Shown one piece after another: positions 62,176-64,000 of a stretch of 64,000 bases of DNA. Source of the stretch: Centropus unirufus (Eukaryota > Chordata > Aves > Cuculiformes > Centropidae); assembly GCA_013397695.1 (NCBI GenBank), contig VYZI01000002.1, positions 8,484,827 through 8,548,826 of the forward strand, read 5' to 3'. Position 1 is the stretch's first letter, and every line of letters begins with the position of its first letter. The translations under genes and the position numbers were made by a program. Under the pieces are notes generated by a model that had not been told where the DNA came from, made no database searches, and saw nothing but the letters and a program-made list of their open reading frames with translations.

Positions 62176-62993
62176 TCATAAACTCAAGTCAATGATGATG
62201 TGTTCAAATATTTGAGTGTTTCCTTTAAAACTAGAGGCAAAGAAGAAATCTCTTCGATCCGTTGACACAGCTGTGAAAGACCGTGGCGCTTGCACATAGA
62301 TTTCCTTGAATAACACGAAAAGCTTCTTCTCCCCATCCCACTGATATATCTGGGAGAAGGTATAGTCACTTCCCAAGGCCAGGTAGTAATTGTTCTTGAA
62401 GGAGAAAGGCTGCAGCGTCATGGCTCCTCGGGATGGAAGAGCCTGTATCTCCACGAACTGTTTGCTGTTCCATTTCATAACTCGGGAGTCACCAATGAAT
62501 CTTGTGAGCGTGATGTACAGGTTATCTTGCATCCGGAAACTCTTCACAGCCAAGACATCTTCCATGTTGGGGATTTCACTGTGTGGGACGAACTTTTTGG
62601 AAACTTTGTTCCACTGCAGTATAATAGGAACCTGCGCGCGGCTAGAGAGGATTAAATAGGATTTGCCATCTATATCGAGAAACTCGGCATCGGTGTCCCT
62701 GAACCACTCATGAAGGGACTGGTATGAGTAAAATCCTTTGTTATTCCACTTGTACACTGTCGACAAACCTGCTTTGGAGCTATCTGCTATGACAAAAAAC
62801 ATTTCACTGTCTATCTCAAAAAGCTCTATATCATTTGGCTTGGAAATGCGAGATACTTCGATATCCTGGAATTTGACAAACTTTGTCCAGCTTTCGTCAT
62901 ACTTGTAGATGTGGGAGCCACCGAAGAGCTGGGCCACCACCACAAAGACCTGGTCACCAACAAGAATGGCTTTACATCCCACTATGGACTGAC
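62176..62993 (-). CDS. LGI2: LGI2 terminal coding exon (most of the EPTP beta-propeller)
   Basis: 818 bp: GT completing a Gly codon, 271 codons and TGA (62178-62176). Acceptor GGGCAATAG (AG at 62995-62994). It encodes six of the seven EPTP repeats (exon residues about 5-45, 51-95, 99-141, 143-186, 189-232 and 235-267), each with the pattern of a hydrophobic strand, then YxW/YKW-type turn (VYKWNNKGFYSYQSL, MKWNSKQFVEIQ, IYQWDGEKKLFVLFKEI). LGI proteins are secreted neuronal ligands; this seven-bladed propeller binds ADAM22-family receptors at synapses. The C-terminus IFEHIIIDLSL points to LGI2 rather than LGI1, and the CCDC149 neighbour agrees. In dogs an LGI2 truncation removing the last residues causes benign juvenile epilepsy (recalled), so the intact end here matters. 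The frame is undamaged. Confidence 0.95.
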
Positions 62994-63674
62994 CTATTGC
63001 CCAAAGAAAACAAACAAAAAGCACATATATTAGCACAGTTCAGAGCAGCTTATAAAGGTGCAAAAGCATCCAAGCTTTTTTTCATGCTTTTTTTTCTCCC
63101 CAATAACTGGAAAGGTACTTCAAATGTTGGAAATGTCACAGCCCTCCGAGTGTGCAAGTGTGAGGCACCTGAAAATGCTCATTCCTTTTTATCCAGAATA
63201 CTTTTTCTTTCTGTTTGTTCAAATATGCGCCCCCTAATATCCAAAACAATTACAGACAAATTGTATTATTAAAAAGTAGGAATTGTTATGACTCAGCAGG
63301 AATCTGAATCTCTTCTTCTTGGAATGTCTCTCTTTCCAGATTAAATAGAAGAATGAAATACAGTCAATTTTTCTTTCTCTAAGAGGGCCACAGTCCCCTT
63401 TTTGCTACTGTAAATAGAAATATTGATACACCTTGTGGATATACAGACCTCCAAAAAGAAAGCCTAGTCTGTGTGCTATGGTGAGGTTAAATGTGCAGGT
63501 ATTAACCACATGCACTACTCCATTAAATTAATCATGTCGAAATGTTACACACGTTGATCTGCCAAATTCAACAGAGATTCCAGATCAAAAAACATCAACT
63601 GGTCCCACCTATGAATCTCATCCTTGTGAAACGCCAACAGTTCATCAGCGACTGGAATCCCACTGTTCGTATAC
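62994..63674 (-). other. LGI2: LGI2 intron (681 bp)
   Basis: Donor ACAG|GTATAC (GT at 63674-63673), acceptor CAATAG (62995-62994). It splits a Gly codon (G|GT), a position that as I recall is kept in LGI1. Open frames in it, including the plus-strand one at 62883-63272, are shadows. Confidence 0.9.
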
Positions 63675-63839
63675 CTGTGATATTGTCATAACTCCTGAAG
63701 TTCATCTCAATGTGATCCCACTCCAGCACCATGCAGTTCTCCATGCTGGGCTGTGCAATGGCTACGAACACATCATTCTTTGAGTTGAATGTATCCACTG
63801 AAACTGACTGGTAGGGCAAAATCTGGTGAACAATAAAAT
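63675..63839 (-). CDS. LGI2: LGI2 penultimate coding exon (first EPTP repeat)
   Basis: 165 bp: AT completing an Asp codon, 54 codons and the first base of Gly. Acceptor TATTTTTCTAG (AG at 63841-63840). It encodes FIVHQILPYQSVSVDTFNSK through FRSYDNIT. The text YQSVSVDTFNSKNDVFVAIA and MENCMVLEWDHIEMNF is nearly invariant in the LGI family. NIT at the 3' end is an N-glycosylation sequon that, from memory, is also used in LGI1. Joined to the last exon it reads NIT-G-QSIVGCKAILVGDQ. The five to six upstream exons (signal peptide and leucine-rich repeats) lie beyond 64000. Confidence 0.94.
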
Positions 63840-64000
63840 CTAGAAAAATACGTTTATAGCAGTTAGTTAGGATACATCCCTACTGCAAACATAAACTATC
63901 GCTGATTATGATTTACACTGAAAAGGAGCAAAACGCTCCGGATTCTCTTACAACATGGAAGTGTCAATGCTCCCATTAGGGTAAAGCTTCATAAATTGTC
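63840..64000 (-). other. LGI2: LGI2 intron, 3' part
   Basis: Intronic sequence upstream of the penultimate exon; no further exon in the remaining 160 bases. Confidence 0.85.

Noticed and set aside
62883..63272. 129-codon plus-strand open frame
   Set aside because: Shadow of the LGI2 terminal exon and the adjoining intron on the opposite strand.

Overview
This is a piece of a vertebrate nuclear genome, almost certainly from a bird. The main signs are at least nine recognisable CR1 LINE loci (about a dozen fragments) in both orientations, many ending in the typical avian CR1 tail (variants of CCAACCCAAACCATTCTA plus short ATTCTA-type repeats), a degenerate copy of an LTR that starts TGTCATGGTTTAGCCCCA and is of a kind common in neoavian birds, low repeat density, and split genes with consensus GT/AG splice sites. 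There are two assembly gaps (2794-2873 and 33094-33479).

Two protein-coding genes are recognisable, both on the minus strand and in tandem. Right edge (58.98-63.84 kb): the last two coding exons of LGI2, a secreted beta-propeller protein of the leucine-rich glioma inactivated family. Its stop codon is at 62176-62178, followed by an inferred 3.2 kb 3' UTR ending at a poly(A) signal near 59.0 kb. Left part (2.1-25.0 kb): eight consecutive coding exons of CCDC149, a long coiled-coil protein. They join in frame to 300 codons plus two bases, with every splice phase matching. The first exon (upstream of 25001) and the last exons (below position 1) were not found. Human CCDC149 and LGI2 are also neighbours in the same order and orientation on 4p15.2 (recalled knowledge), which supports both calls.

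Layout: 1-2104, CCDC149 intron; 2105-8454, six CCDC149 exons with short introns; 8455-24261, two long introns (5.6 and 10.1 kb) around one 108-bp exon, containing CR1 fragments, an AT-rich block and a solo LTR; 24262-25001, two exons; 25002 to about 58.9 kb, the 5' part of CCDC149 (promoter and first exon not located) plus intergenic DNA. This last stretch holds a cluster of antisense CR1 fragments around the 386-bp gap, a 60-bp near-perfect inverted repeat at 37.3-37.6 kb, an old LINE fragment with readable reverse-transcriptase motifs at 41.5-42.0 kb, a CR1 inserted inside an opposite-strand CR1 at 46.0-46.6 kb, a duplicated 120-bp unit at 48.5/49.9 kb and a minisatellite at 58.65-58.76 kb. 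From 58.98 kb on: LGI2.

I found no new multi-gene system. The most unusual unexplained structure is the inverted repeat at 37302-37597 (56 of 60 arm bases match, 176-bp spacer). The most useful open question for annotation is the missing first exon of CCDC149. All homology calls come from reading the translations and recalling the families; no database search was run.
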